Below are positions 8,548 through 17,137 of a DNA stretch of 47,940 nucleotides, in pieces. Below the pieces are notes generated by a model that saw only the letters and a list, made by a program, of their open reading frames with translations, had not been told where the DNA came from and searched no databases. This stretch comes from Hadesarchaea archaeon. Lineage in GTDB: Archaea; Hadarchaeota; Hadarchaeia; Hadarchaeales; WYZ-LMO6. Numbering within the stretch: the stretch's first letter is position 1; every line of letters starts with the position of its first letter. Both the position numbers and the translations under genes were made by a program. Where the stretch lies: assembly GCA_029259185.1 (NCBI GenBank), contig JAPDJF010000006.1, positions 1 to 47,940 of the forward strand, written 5' to 3'.

Positions 8548-10071
8548 ATGGTTGGTGTCTTCGTTAATGGAGGGAGGGTAGAGGCCCCTACCGGAACATC
8601 CGTTCTCGATGTTTTGAGGATGATCGGAGCCCCTTATAGAGAGGGGTGTAAGGTAACAGTACTCAGAAGAGTCAAACTTCCCTCCCCTGCTTCTAGAGAT
8701 TACTCGATCGAGACTAACAAGGGAAAGATCGTGGTCAACGTGGAGGAGTCCTTCTTCCCATTATGGTTGAAGCACTTTCAACTCTTAGATGGAGTTGGTA
8801 TGGGATGGAGCACGGGAAATGTTGTAGCATTTGGCCCGGTGGACTTCAGCTCCCTCGGTCTTCGACCTGCGAGAGAAAAACTGAGGTTTGCAAGATTCGA
8901 TCTCTTTCTGAGTTTTGGAGGATTCGATCCCTCCCAAGCTTTTTTGGTTCTCAGCAAGGTCCCTCACGAGGGGATATATGGTGTTCCTGAGGAATACCCA
9001 ATCATCGGGAGAGTTGTAAGTGGTGGGCACCTCATAACCGAACTCGAGAAGGGGGATCGGATCCTCGCTGTCAAGCCCTTGATCACAGAAAAAAAAGAGT
9101 TGGTGACAGGAAAACTGGGAGATATCAAGGTGGAAGAGGGGATGGAAATCTACACATTCGTGGAGGTCGCTCTTAATTTGGAGGCACGTGTTTGTGCAGA
9201 GCATTTTCTAGGGGTAGTGAGGGAGGGGACTTTTAATGTCGATCGGGTGGCAACGAGCTTCATCTCGAGTGGGGCAGCGGTGGGAGTTGGTCTCCCCAGT
9301 GAAAACACGGTGTATAGGGCTAGAGGAACAGTAACGGTGAGAAACTCGGGCAACGGAGTTGGGGCTATCTACATTTACAGAAGGGACTCTCCTTTTGTGA
9401 CTTCTCACAGCGTAGTCGGCAAGGTGATTCGGGGTATCGAGATAGTGGATCACGCGGAATCTAGAGATCGTTTTTTGATAAAGACGATCCCGGAGAGGTT
9501 GATGGTGGTGGGGATGACTCAAGGAGAAGCGTCTGAATACTTGGCCCGATGGGGGATCAAGCACGTGAGAGTCAATGACGAAAGCGACGATGCGGTGGTC
9601 ATAGAGCAGAGACCAAAATTCACGATGGATGTGAAGGAACAAGGAGTGGCCGTGACGTTGGGGGTAGACCCAGAGTCAGTAGTTCAAATAGAACTATGGG
9701 AAGACGAAGCTCCTGTGAGTACCTCTCACTTCAAGTCGGTTGCTGAGATGACGATGTCGAACGTGGGAAAGCTCCAGGTCATAGCTACCACCGATGAGGT
9801 TTTACTGCTCTCGAGCACAAGTGCCAAAACGTTCAAGTCGATCCCGCCCGAAAATCCTCCATCAGTAGAAGTTGAGGAGGGATCGGTGGGGGTGACGAAT
9901 TCGTTCAGAAAGCTGACGGGTGTGATAGGAGTCAGACTGAAACCTAGCAAGTCCTACGGTCCCACGGGGGAGGCATTTGAGGGTACGAATCTTATAGGAA
10001 GAGTGGTGAAAGGGCTAGACTCTTTAAAGAACAGAAAAGTAGGTGATGTGATATACTTTATGAAGAGATGA
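8548..10071 (+). CDS. mmp3: Methanogenesis marker protein 3 (Mmp3, UPF0288)
   Basis: About 507 residues, matching the usual length of methanogenesis marker protein 3. The N-terminus is a ThiS/ubiquitin-like stretch (VNGGRVEAPTGTSVLDVL), and the middle and C-terminus have cyclophilin-like segments (for example VQIELWEDEAPVSTSHF and NLIGRVVKGLDSL). Mmp3 has been found in the ATP-dependent complex that activates MCR together with McrC, Mmp7, Mmp17 and AtwA; all five are encoded in this locus. ATG 8548 is preferred over TTG 8542. The next gene overlaps its stop (ATGA), pointing to one operon. Confidence 0.88.
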   Translation: MVGVFVNGGRVEAPTGTSVLDVLRMIGAPYREGCKVTVLRRVKLPSPASRDYSIETNKGKIVVNVEESFFPLWLKHFQLLDGVGMGWSTGNVVAFGPVDFSSLGLRPAREKLRFARFDLFLSFGGFDPSQAFLVLSKVPHEGIYGVPEEYPIIGRVVSGGHLITELEKGDRILAVKPLITEKKELVTGKLGDIKVEEGMEIYTFVEVALNLEARVCAEHFLGVVREGTFNVDRVATSFISSGAAVGVGLPSENTVYRARGTVTVRNSGNGVGAIYIYRRDSPFVTSHSVVGKVIRGIEIVDHAESRDRFLIKTIPERLMVVGMTQGEASEYLARWGIKHVRVNDESDDAVVIEQRPKFTMDVKEQGVAVTLGVDPESVVQIELWEDEAPVSTSHFKSVAEMTMSNVGKLQVIATTDEVLLLSSTSAKTFKSIPPENPPSVEVEEGSVGVTNSFRKLTGVIGVRLKPSKSYGPTGEAFEGTNLIGRVVKGLDSLKNRKVGDVIYFMKR

Positions 10072-10502
10072 GGGAAAAAAGGGATGTGGTACGCATCTTC
10101 GTCATATCACCGGACTCCGATCTCACACCGGAGCTTCTTTACAGGTATATGGTAAACCAGAAGATGAATTTGAAAATGAAAGAGACGTGCTTTGGACTAA
10201 TAGTTGTGGGTGATGAGAAGTCACTCGCTGAAGCACTACATGAAGTGAAGAAGCTTGACAAATATGGGATTTTCTCTAAAGTTAGGGGGTACCCGCCTGG
10301 AGATCCAAGGATATGCAGAGCGAGTAGGGGTGGAGGCCCTAGGATGGGATTTCACTTTTTAGAATACGAGTTTTCTGTCCTTCCTTTGATAAGGGAGGGC
10401 TTAGAGTCGGTAGAGCGTGGTGAGGAAGTTCGGGAGAGACATGTTGAGGAGAGGGTATCAGTAAAGGAGGTGGAAAAAGCCTTTCGGGAAGTGGAACTTT
10501 GA
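10068..10502 (+). CDS. mmp6: Methanogenesis marker protein 6 (Mmp6)
   Basis: A 144-residue protein fitting marker protein 6, with KETCFGLIVVG in the first half and CRASRGGGPRMGFHFLEYE in the second. The single cysteines at these places and the basic glycine-rich stretch are the visible family features. The molecular role of this family is not established; it is tied to MCR-containing archaea. Start and stop overlap the neighbours by four bases on both sides, so it is translationally coupled between mmp3 and mmp5. Confidence 0.82.
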   Translation: MREKRDVVRIFVISPDSDLTPELLYRYMVNQKMNLKMKETCFGLIVVGDEKSLAEALHEVKKLDKYGIFSKVRGYPPGDPRICRASRGGGPRMGFHFLEYEFSVLPLIREGLESVERGEEVRERHVEERVSVKEVEKAFREVEL

Positions 10503-10945
10503 GAATTTTTATCTTTCCTCCGAATAGTTTGATACTCTCTGATTTAGTGGAAAGATTTGGCCATCATCCCTTGGGCATAGGTCAGGAGATAGGAAGGATG
10601 GTAACGACCCCCGGTTTGGACAATCCACCTTTGAATATAACCGAGAAAGAACTCACCCGGGGGTTGAGGTACGTTGCTGTCGAGGCTCCCTCCGGGATAA
10701 GGGGGAGAATGGGTGTGCTGGGCCCCCTCGTGGAACAGGCGGAGGCTGCGATCGTGGTGAAAAACGCGGATTACGCTTTTGGGTGCTCGGGATGCGCTCG
10801 CGCGAACATCCAACTCATCTACATGCTGAGGCGGAAGAAAATTCCAACACTGGAGATCGAATATCCGAAAACCCGTGAGGAGGCAAAAGTCATGGTGAAG
10901 AGGGTGGTAGATTTCCTCAGAGGATTGGGTGGTACGAATGGCTAG
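10499..10945 (+). CDS. mmp5: Methanogenesis marker protein 5 (Mmp5)
   Basis: A 148-residue protein matching marker protein 5. It contains an FGCSGCARANIQL segment whose CxxC could bind metal or an Fe-S cluster, and the pattern KNADYAFGCSGCAR is characteristic. Translation probably starts at TTG 10499, which overlaps the TGA of mmp6. The exact function is unknown; conservation and position tie it to MCR maturation. Confidence 0.82.
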   Translation: MRIFIFPPNSLILSDLVERFGHHPLGIGQEIGRMVTTPGLDNPPLNITEKELTRGLRYVAVEAPSGIRGRMGVLGPLVEQAEAAIVVKNADYAFGCSGCARANIQLIYMLRRKKIPTLEIEYPKTREEAKVMVKRVVDFLRGLGGTNG

Positions 10946-12155
10946 GATTGCCCAGATCTCATGTGGGACAGAGTGGAGCGGAATCCAGGACTTGCTTGAG
11001 AAGGCCGCCAACATGGTGGGGGCAGAGTTGTTCTTCCCAGAGGTAGACTTGGAGTCGATAGATAAAGCCGTGGAAGAGGTAGGGGTGAATGCCCAGAGCC
11101 CAAACTTGCGGCTCATGACCGCGAGGGCCAAGGCGGTCGTGGATGGAGCACCCGCCGAGGCTGTTCTTCTCTTGACGTGTTTTAGGTGTGCGGAGGGAGT
11201 CATCACCAAGCACGCCATCCGGAGATATCTCCAAGAGAAGACGAAGATACCGCTCGTCATGTATTCCTTCACAGAAAAACCTAAGCTCGGAGAACTCTTG
11301 ATAAGGCTGGAAGCACTCGTCACGCTCGCTGAGAAGAAAGCGCTGTTAGCCAGAGAAAGACAAGAGGGAATAACGTTAGGTATCGACTCGGGTTCCTCTA
11401 CCACGAAGGCGGTAGTGATGATGGATAACGAGATAATCGGCACGGGGTGGACTCCCACTACCACAGTTCTGGATTCTGCTGAGAAGGTCAAGCGGGAGGC
11501 ACTGGAACAAGCTAAGTTGAACGGGAGAGATATAGAGGGGATCGGGGTGACTGGCTACGGGAGATTTTTGCTCAAAGAAAAAATGAGTGTTGATTTAGTT
11601 CAAGAAGAGCTCACAGTGGTGTCCAAGGGAACGGCGTTTTTGGCGAACAGACAGCGAGGAGAGGCTATGGTGATAGATATAGGAGGATTAGACAACAAAG
11701 TGATGACTCTCCTTAATGGGGTTCCGGACAATTTCACGATGGGGGGCGTGTGTGCGGGCTCGTCTGGAAGATTTTTGGAGTTGGCTGCTGCGAGGCTTGG
11801 AGTGGATGTTCCAACTCTGGGAAAGTTAGCCCTGAGAGGGGATCCGGAGAGAGTGAAAATGGACAGTTACTGCGCGATCTTTGGGATCCAAGACCTAGTT
11901 TCAGGTTTGGCGAGCGGAGTTTCTAAGGAGGATGTTGCAGCGGCTGCATGCAGGAGTGTTGCTCGACAGGTCTTTGAAACCCAGCTTCAGGAGATAGATC
12001 TGAGGCAACCCATTATAGAGGTTGGAGGAACCTCCCTCGTAGACGGTCTCGTGAAAGAGATGGGTGAGATCCTGAATGCGGACATCGTGGTACCTAGGTT
12101 CCCCCAGTTCGGCGGAGCAGTCGGTGCGGCGCTGCTGGTTTCGGGAGTGGTGTAA
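10938..12155 (+). CDS. mmp15: Methanogenesis marker protein 15 (Mmp15), BadF/HgdC-type ATPase
   Basis: Residues from about 150 onward form an ASKHA ATPase of the BadF/HgdC type, with LGIDSGSSTTKAV as the first phosphate motif. GGVCAGSSGRF and DSYCAIFG hold the two cysteines which, in HgdC-type activators, share a 4Fe-4S cluster across a dimer. The first 125 or so residues, with a CFRC motif, resemble part of a 2-hydroxyacyl-CoA dehydratase component, as in other marker 15 proteins. Such enzymes use ATP hydrolysis to drive low-potential electron transfer, which fits reductive activation of the nickel cofactor F430 in MCR, but this role is inferred. ATG 10938 overlaps the end of mmp5 by eight bases. 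Confidence 0.88.
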   Translation: MARIAQISCGTEWSGIQDLLEKAANMVGAELFFPEVDLESIDKAVEEVGVNAQSPNLRLMTARAKAVVDGAPAEAVLLLTCFRCAEGVITKHAIRRYLQEKTKIPLVMYSFTEKPKLGELLIRLEALVTLAEKKALLARERQEGITLGIDSGSSTTKAVVMMDNEIIGTGWTPTTTVLDSAEKVKREALEQAKLNGRDIEGIGVTGYGRFLLKEKMSVDLVQEELTVVSKGTAFLANRQRGEAMVIDIGGLDNKVMTLLNGVPDNFTMGGVCAGSSGRFLELAAARLGVDVPTLGKLALRGDPERVKMDSYCAIFGIQDLVSGLASGVSKEDVAAAACRSVARQVFETQLQEIDLRQPIIEVGGTSLVDGLVKEMGEILNADIVVPRFPQFGGAVGAALLVSGVV

Positions 12156-12158
12156 ACA

Positions 12159-12836
12159 ATGGTTGAGAAAATTTTCGTTGAATCGATGGGCGAATCGCGT
12201 GCATATGATTACGGAATCCTGATCTCCAAGGTGATAGCCGAGCATGCGTTCACCGATCTAGCACTGGGAAAAGCTGTGGAGCAGCTCAGGATACTCGTGG
12301 ACATAAAAGAACCACTCTTTGCCGTACATGCTCGTCTTGGTCCGCCGCTCCCTCCGTTGAGGATGGAAGATTATGCCCAGCTGGAGGAAAACCCGGATGG
12401 GATACATGTGATAATTCGAGATGAGACGTACGTAGCCGATATGTTGAGAGTTCTGCGTGAGAGATTCGGCAGAGAGAAGGTTAAACAGGTGGATCGATGG
12501 GAGACGGTCATTTCAGTGACTTCTTTAGAGGAACTCAAGCGGATGGTGATCGCGGAGCCTCAAACGAAAATGGTGGATAGATTGATGGATGCGGTGCAAA
12601 GGATAATCCCCGTGGGTTTCAGAGTTGGTTTCTTAGAGCATGACGAAAACTCCATAACCCTCATAGCGTCTGAGAATCCCATTCGGGAGGAGTGGATAAG
12701 AGAAGTGAAGGATGCCTTGAAGAAACCTCCAAAGCCCATACCCCCTGAAGAACTGGAGAAAGTGAGGAGGAAGGTGGAAGCGGCAGAAGTAATGCCCGAG
12801 TTCAAGGACATCGTGGCTCCCTGGAGGCCGGGGTGA
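12159..12836 (+). CDS. mmp17: Methanogenesis marker protein 17 (Mmp17)
   Basis: A 225-residue soluble protein with no cysteine at all, matching marker protein 17. It has alternating alpha/beta character, for example DGIHVIIRDETYVADMLRVL, and a charged C-terminal tail with KPPKPIPPEELEKVRRKVEAAE. Mmp17 has been reported as part of the MCR activation complex with Mmp7, Mmp3, McrC and AtwA. It starts three bases after mmp15, and its stop overlaps the GTG start of mmp7. It probably has a structural or scaffolding role, given the lack of metal ligands. Confidence 0.85.
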   Translation: MVEKIFVESMGESRAYDYGILISKVIAEHAFTDLALGKAVEQLRILVDIKEPLFAVHARLGPPLPPLRMEDYAQLEENPDGIHVIIRDETYVADMLRVLRERFGREKVKQVDRWETVISVTSLEELKRMVIAEPQTKMVDRLMDAVQRIIPVGFRVGFLEHDENSITLIASENPIREEWIREVKDALKKPPKPIPPEELEKVRRKVEAAEVMPEFKDIVAPWRPG

Positions 12837-13780
12837 GGGAAGTGCTCGGGTTCACATTTGAGGGCGGGGGGTATAGGCATCAAGAACTCCTAGAGTTGGT
12901 TGAAGACTTGGGCGGGTCAATTCTTAGGGTGAGGTTGGTTGCCCAAGAGGCCACTATAATGTTTTTGGTTCCGGAGGAGGATGTGGAGCTGGTAAAAAAG
13001 TTAGTGCAGGACTTGAGGGGAAAACTCACGAGTGTCCCATTGGTCGGTTCAGAGATAGCCGTAGTTTCACCTACAATGACGAGACACCATCTCCCCCACC
13101 CCCTCTGTGATATAGCCGAATATCTTAGGAGGATGGGTGCCAAGACGAATATGGTGGGGCTCTCTCGTGGAGTGGGACAGCGGATCTGTCAGCTTAATCT
13201 CAAGGAGAAAAATCTAATCGAGGAGCATGATGTGGCAGTTTTTGTACTCGGGAACTTTGAGTACTGTTTGCTAGAGCATAAATGGAGGCTCTACAAAGAT
13301 ATCAACATTCCTGTGGTCGTGGTGGGTGGTCCTGAGCTAGATCGTGTCCCCCATGCTTTCGCTTATGTCAGCGGGATCGGTAGGATTCCCTACAGAACGA
13401 GGACCCTTAGTGAAATAGGTAAATTGGATGAGTTGGCCAAGGCTGTGGGTCGTGCTCTAGACGAAAGGAAAAAGCTCATAGCTCGAGATCCTCCACTCAT
13501 CTCTCCTTTGATCTTAAAAGGAGAAATAGAAAATAGGATCGAGGAACTCAAGCGGTGCAGATCCCCGACCCCGGTGGTTCCTCAGCTCGATGGCGTGAGG
13601 GTAAAACTACCGTATGATAGGTTTGCTTCCGTTTTAGCCCAAATCGAAATAGGTGGATACAGACTGAGCGATATAGCGGATATACGTAGGTCGGTGATGA
13701 GAAACTTCATCTTGGTCAAGCTCCGTCCTTCCTCTCGTGTGGAGTTAGAAAAAGGTAGACGGATCGGAGTTTTGGCGTGA
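12833..13780 (+). CDS. mmp7: Methanogenesis marker protein 7 (Mmp7)
   Basis: A 315-residue protein matching marker protein 7. Cysteines occur in LCDIAEYLRR, QRICQLNL, FEYCLLEH and KRCRSP contexts and could serve as cofactor ligands. Mmp7 belongs to the ATP-driven MCR activation complex, for which unusual iron-sulfur clusters in the activating subunits have been reported; whether these cysteines bind them here cannot be told from sequence. Translation starts at GTG 12833, overlapping the mmp17 stop. A TATA-like ACTATAAAT follows at about 13781-13790, so mcrD and later genes may also have their own promoter. Confidence 0.86.
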   Translation: MREVLGFTFEGGGYRHQELLELVEDLGGSILRVRLVAQEATIMFLVPEEDVELVKKLVQDLRGKLTSVPLVGSEIAVVSPTMTRHHLPHPLCDIAEYLRRMGAKTNMVGLSRGVGQRICQLNLKEKNLIEEHDVAVFVLGNFEYCLLEHKWRLYKDINIPVVVVGGPELDRVPHAFAYVSGIGRIPYRTRTLSEIGKLDELAKAVGRALDERKKLIARDPPLISPLILKGEIENRIEELKRCRSPTPVVPQLDGVRVKLPYDRFASVLAQIEIGGYRLSDIADIRRSVMRNFILVKLRPSSRVELEKGRRIGVLA

Positions 13781-13791
13781 ACTATAAATCG
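13781..13791 (+). promoter_or_regulatory. Possible internal TATA box before mcrD
   Basis: ACTATAAAT lies directly after the mmp7 stop and about 25-30 bases before GTG 13814, with ATG 13832 further on. It would give an internal start for mcrD, mcrC and mmp8. This is a sequence match only. Confidence 0.35.
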
Positions 13792-13831
13792 AAAGTGGGC
13801 GAAATCAAACAGAGTGGAGACGGATAGAGAA

Positions 13832-14191
13832 ATGCAAGAGGTGGAGGTTTTTCCATACCGTTTTCCCAGTGATGAAACAGTGACTAATTTTTTGAAAAAG
13901 ATTCGAGAAGTCAAAGGTATTGTTCAGGTCGTGATGCAGGGCCCCAGTGTTTTCTACCGGAGGAGGATCAAAATCGGGGAGAAGGTAATTCCGCTGAACA
14001 TTCAGGTCGGGAGGTTCTGGATCGAGATGCAGGAATTGGAAGAGTTGGAAAAACTCAGAGAGATATGTGCGGAGGTGTTCCCTTACGGTTTTGAGATGAG
14101 AGTTGGAAAGTTCACCGCTCCCAGGGATCCTCTGAGCGGGCGCAGGTTGGTCTTGAGGATGGATTTGTTTTCCTGTGGAGAGGAGCGATAA
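13832..14191 (+). CDS. mcrD: Methyl-coenzyme M reductase operon protein D (McrD)
   Basis: McrD is a small MCR accessory protein. It is recognised by an N-terminal EVEVFPYRFPSDETV, a VVMQGP segment, a NIQVGRFWIEMQ strand and FPYGFEMRVGKFTAPRDP near the C-terminus. The family is normally encoded between mcrB and mcrC/G in methanogens and is thought to help MCR assembly. ATG 13832 gives the usual family length; GTG 13814 is possible. Here it is placed in the marker gene cluster with mcrC, away from mcrBGA, an arrangement more common in lineages with divergent MCR. Confidence 0.85.
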   Translation: MQEVEVFPYRFPSDETVTNFLKKIREVKGIVQVVMQGPSVFYRRRIKIGEKVIPLNIQVGRFWIEMQELEELEKLREICAEVFPYGFEMRVGKFTAPRDPLSGRRLVLRMDLFSCGEER

Positions 14192-14808
14192 TGAGGAAGT
14201 TTGGGAGAGAGTTTCAGGTCGTGGATTGTAGAGAGACAGCAGGTTTGGGCTTGGGCGGTGGTTTGGCCCAGCGGGCAACATTTGCAGAGGCGGTGAAGCC
14301 AGACATAATAGTTCTGTCGATGGGTCCCAGCCCTAGGCACATAACGAAACCCGTGTGTGAAATAACCTATGGTTTAAGAGAGACAGGGTTTAACGTGAGC
14401 GTGCTCGTGCTTGGTGCGGGGATAGGTCCTCCCGAGGAGCTGATGGATCAGGTGGTAGGTTCTGCATATTCAGGGATATCGCCTGAGGAGGAGGAACAGA
14501 TAGCGAGACACAAGCTTGCGATAATTCACGTTGGGAACGTTCCCCGACATTTCATACCCAAAGTTAAAGTCTTCCTGAGGAATGTGGATATTCCGGCAAT
14601 CGTCGTATGTCAAGCTCCTGTGGACCTCATAGACTTTGCGATGGGTGGGGTGAGAACGAGCAAGGTGGAGCCCGATCAACCTGAGACGAAGGGGATTGTA
14701 TTAGATGTGGTGACCGGGGTTGTTAGAGGACAGACGTGTCCCCAATCCAAGCTTGATGAGATAGTTGGAAAGGTGAAATACTGGTTCGAACGGATCGGGG
14801 GTGAGTAG
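14191..14808 (+). CDS. mcrC: Methyl-coenzyme M reductase operon protein C (McrC)
   Basis: McrC is the component that associates with AtwA and marker proteins in reductive activation of MCR. Family motifs are very clear: QVVDCRETAGLG and GGGLAQR at the N-terminus, HITKPVCEITYGLR, LRNVDIPAIVVCQAPVD, ETKGIVLDVVTG and GQTCPQSKLDEIV. The four conserved cysteines lie in these segments. It starts at the ATG of TAATG, overlapping the mcrD stop by one base, so both are translated together. Length of 205 residues is normal. Confidence 0.92.
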   Translation: MRKFGREFQVVDCRETAGLGLGGGLAQRATFAEAVKPDIIVLSMGPSPRHITKPVCEITYGLRETGFNVSVLVLGAGIGPPEELMDQVVGSAYSGISPEEEEQIARHKLAIIHVGNVPRHFIPKVKVFLRNVDIPAIVVCQAPVDLIDFAMGGVRTSKVEPDQPETKGIVLDVVTGVVRGQTCPQSKLDEIVGKVKYWFERIGGE

Positions 14809-15654
14809 GTGGATAGACACGTGTGGGAAGTAGCCAAGGCTAGGATAGTGGTGAGTGATGGGAAAGTGGTATCGGTGGGAGAACCAAAAACGAAATTTTG
14901 TCCCATCATTCATGCGATGATGGGTGAACACGAGCGCACGGTAGACAATATAAGAGAATCGATGGAGACTAGGATAGAAGCTTTTGGGCTTTCCACTCCC
15001 CGTAGGGTTTTAGAGGCAGAGGAGTTTGGAGTCGGGTTTGGAGCGAGCGAGTGTCTGGCTACCGCGCTCAGAGAAAAAATACTGGAGACTACCGTCACGG
15101 TTTGTGATGGAGCTGGGACGATCATTGCAGCGAAACCGTCGGTGGTCCAAGGAGTAGGTATGATCATGAGCGCCCTTATCGAGACTACTCCTATTCCTGA
15201 GCTGGTAGAGAGACTCGAACGGGAGGGTATAACGGTATTGGACCCAACCAATGCGACGATAGATCAAGTCGGGGGGGTTGAGAGGGCTTTTGAGATGGGA
15301 TACAGAAAAGTGGGGGTTACCGTCATGGGGCCAGATGCGAGGATGATATCTGTGATGAGGGAGCTTGAAGAAAAAAATGGGGCGACCCTCCTCATAATCG
15401 TGATCCACACCACGGGAATCGGGAAGGATATGGTTCCTTTCATAGAGAAGGCAGACATCGTTCATGCATGTGCTTCGAAAATTGTGAGAGAGCTTATCGC
15501 CCCAAAGGCCAAAGTCACCTTCGGGAAAAGCATACCGGTTTATGCCCTTACCGAGCTGGGTGAGAGAGTGTTGGGGGCTCAGGAGAAGATGGTTGTGAAA
15601 ACGGGCAGGATACTTGAAATAGGGACCCCGAAATCACCCTCTCCACTTTCGTGA
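14809..15654 (+). CDS. mmp8: Methanogenesis marker protein 8 (DUF2099 family)
   Basis: A 281-residue protein fitting marker protein 8/DUF2099. It shows KARIVVSDGKVVSVGEPKTKFCPI at the N-terminus, a GAGTIIAAKPSVVQGVGMIM core and VDIVHACASKIVRELIAPK-like residues near the C-terminus. GTG 14809 directly follows the mcrC stop, with GGGGGTGAG as ribosome-binding sequence. The biochemical function is not established. Its conservation with MCR-containing genomes and its place in the operon make a role in MCR maturation or regulation likely. Confidence 0.85.
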   Translation: MDRHVWEVAKARIVVSDGKVVSVGEPKTKFCPIIHAMMGEHERTVDNIRESMETRIEAFGLSTPRRVLEAEEFGVGFGASECLATALREKILETTVTVCDGAGTIIAAKPSVVQGVGMIMSALIETTPIPELVERLEREGITVLDPTNATIDQVGGVERAFEMGYRKVGVTVMGPDARMISVMRELEEKNGATLLIIVIHTTGIGKDMVPFIEKADIVHACASKIVRELIAPKAKVTFGKSIPVYALTELGERVLGAQEKMVVKTGRILEIGTPKSPSPLS

Positions 15655-15658
15655 AGAT

Positions 15659-16237
15659 ATGCAGATCAGAGACGGGATATACTTGATAAAACCTGGAAAG
15701 GTCGTGTACGACGAGGTCAGCGTGAGGTATGCTTCTTCTTCTGTTGTCCTGATAGACGATGGTTCGCTCATAGTGGTGGATACGGGTTTGGAAGAAGATT
15801 GGGGGGAGATAGAGAGAGGTATAAGGCGGGCGGGCTTCCATCCTTCGGAGGTGGATACGATTATCAACACACATCTCCATGTAGATCATATCGGCTGTAA
15901 CCACCGTTTCAGCGCTGAGTGTTATGCTCATCCTAAAGAAATAGAGCGTGTGGGTGTTTCTGGATATCTCCCTTGTCCGAAAAGGATTTCGAAGAGAGTC
16001 TGTATCTTAGAAACCCCTGGTCATGTGGATGGCCATATTTCAGTAGTTTTCGAAGGGGTCGTAGTGGCTGGGGATGCCATTCCTACTAAGGAGCATTACT
16101 TCCGGAGGATAATCCCTCGTATCCACACGGATGCGGAGAAAGCCAAGGAAAGCATGCAGAAGATCATAGATGTTGCGGAAATAATACTTCCCGGGCATGA
16201 TGGCCCCGTGTGGATCGGTAGAAAAAGTAAGTTTTAA
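15659..16237 (+). CDS. Metallo-beta-lactamase-fold hydrolase at the end of the MCR accessory operon
   Basis: This 192-residue protein has all metal ligands of the MBL fold: H72-x-H74-x-D76-H77, H122 in GHVDGH, D139 in AGDAI and H180 in LPGHDGP. It lacks the beta-CASP extension of RNA nucleases. Proteins of this size include thioester and lactone hydrolases. It starts four bases after mmp8 in the same direction and is probably in the same operon, so it may act on a thioester or cofactor intermediate in MCR metabolism; this is inference. Its last codons and stop fall inside an 18-bp sequence repeated at 21764-21781, which suggests that later DNA was inserted right at its 3' end. Confidence 0.8.
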   Translation: MQIRDGIYLIKPGKVVYDEVSVRYASSSVVLIDDGSLIVVDTGLEEDWGEIERGIRRAGFHPSEVDTIINTHLHVDHIGCNHRFSAECYAHPKEIERVGVSGYLPCPKRISKRVCILETPGHVDGHISVVFEGVVVAGDAIPTKEHYFRRIIPRIHTDAEKAKESMQKIIDVAEIILPGHDGPVWIGRKSKF

Positions 16238-16239
16238 CC
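16222..16239 (+). repeat. Left copy of 18-bp direct repeat flanking a 5.5-kb island
   Basis: The 18 bases AAAAAGTAAGTTTTAACC are identical at 16222-16239 and 21764-21781. This copy covers the last codons and stop of the MBL-fold gene. The two copies bracket the segment whose base composition and gene content differ from both sides, as expected for attachment-site or target-site duplication. Confidence 0.6.
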
Positions 16240-16494
16240 ATTATTGCATTTTCGACCCCAACTTTATGATATCTGAAGGTAGATAACATACGTTTTAGCC
16301 AATCAGAGCACTTATTGAGCGGCGAACAACGAAATACGGATTAAACAGTCCTTTTTCATACGTTACCTATTCTTCCCCCCTTTCGCCTTCGACCAAAACC
16401 CCGAAAATCGAATTAGGGTCAGGGGTTTGGGTCATGCAGATTTTCCGCCAACGCTTTTAGGGTTTAGAGAACGGAGAACGGGCTTAGTCATTTT
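16240..16494. other. Non-coding stretch at the left edge of the island
   Basis: No convincing gene is seen here. The stretch has a short pyrimidine-rich run near 16370-16390 and the 9-base string CGACCCCAA at 16253-16261. That string recurs at 17157-17165, just after the decayed gene that follows. Confidence 0.4.
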
Positions 16495-17137
16495 GTGGCC
16501 ATCTCACTTTCGCAAATCACCGACGGTCTTCCAGAACGCCCCGGGCGCTTCAGTGTCTCCAAGGCGACCGTCCATAGCGTACACCTCCGACGGTTGCAGG
16601 CCGAGATCGCCACGGCTCTGCGACAGAGGGATGAGGCGCTGAGGCGGAGGGGCGAGGCAAGGAAGGCGGAGGCGGAGTACGAAGAGAGGAGGCGGGTCAA
16701 AGAGGCGGAACTCGAAAAGTTGCGGGCGAGGAAAGCCGAGCTGGTGGGGGAGATCAAAAGGCGGGGCTTAACGCTCAAGGAGAACCGTGGAGGAGAGGAG
16801 GCGCCCGCCGTTCCCGTTTGACCTGCCCCACAGGATCGCCGACCTTGTTGAGTCCGCAACCAGAGGCATCAGGGCGCTGGACGAATCGATCAGGGAACTC
16901 GACCGGGAGCTCGGAGGGGGCAGGGTGAAAGCGGGCGGTGAGGATCTGGTCGCCCGTACCGCGGGACTCGACCAAGTTCCAGCTACACGCACGGCTCTTT
17001 TCCAACCCCGGTCCCGCTGGAGCTGGAGCTCTCCCCCAAGACCAGGGAAGTCTTGGAGAAGGTCAAAGGCAAGAGAGAGGGATCTTGACCAAAAGCGAAA
17101 TCGCCCAGCTTGTGGAAGAGTTAGACTGAATATTTGA
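16495..17137 (+). pseudogene. GC-rich, frame-shifted remnant encoding a coiled coil
   Basis: I do not recognise the family. Codon and base usage are much more GC-rich than the neighbours. One frame (16495-16821) encodes about 50 residues of charged Arg/Glu/Ala coiled coil (for example EIATALRQRDEALRRR). A second frame (from 16787) continues with helix-forming sequence (LVESATRGIRALDESIREL). After about 17020, sensible protein is found only by changing frame again: PLELELSPKTREVLEKVKG, then GILTKSEIAQLVEELD up to the TGA near 17129. This broken pattern suggests a decayed gene, perhaps from a plasmid or virus. Exact borders are uncertain. Confidence 0.4.

Noticed and set aside
9208-9642. Long minus-strand frames inside mmp3 and in other genes
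   Set aside because: They are antisense shadows of well-recognised genes with unconvincing amino acid composition.
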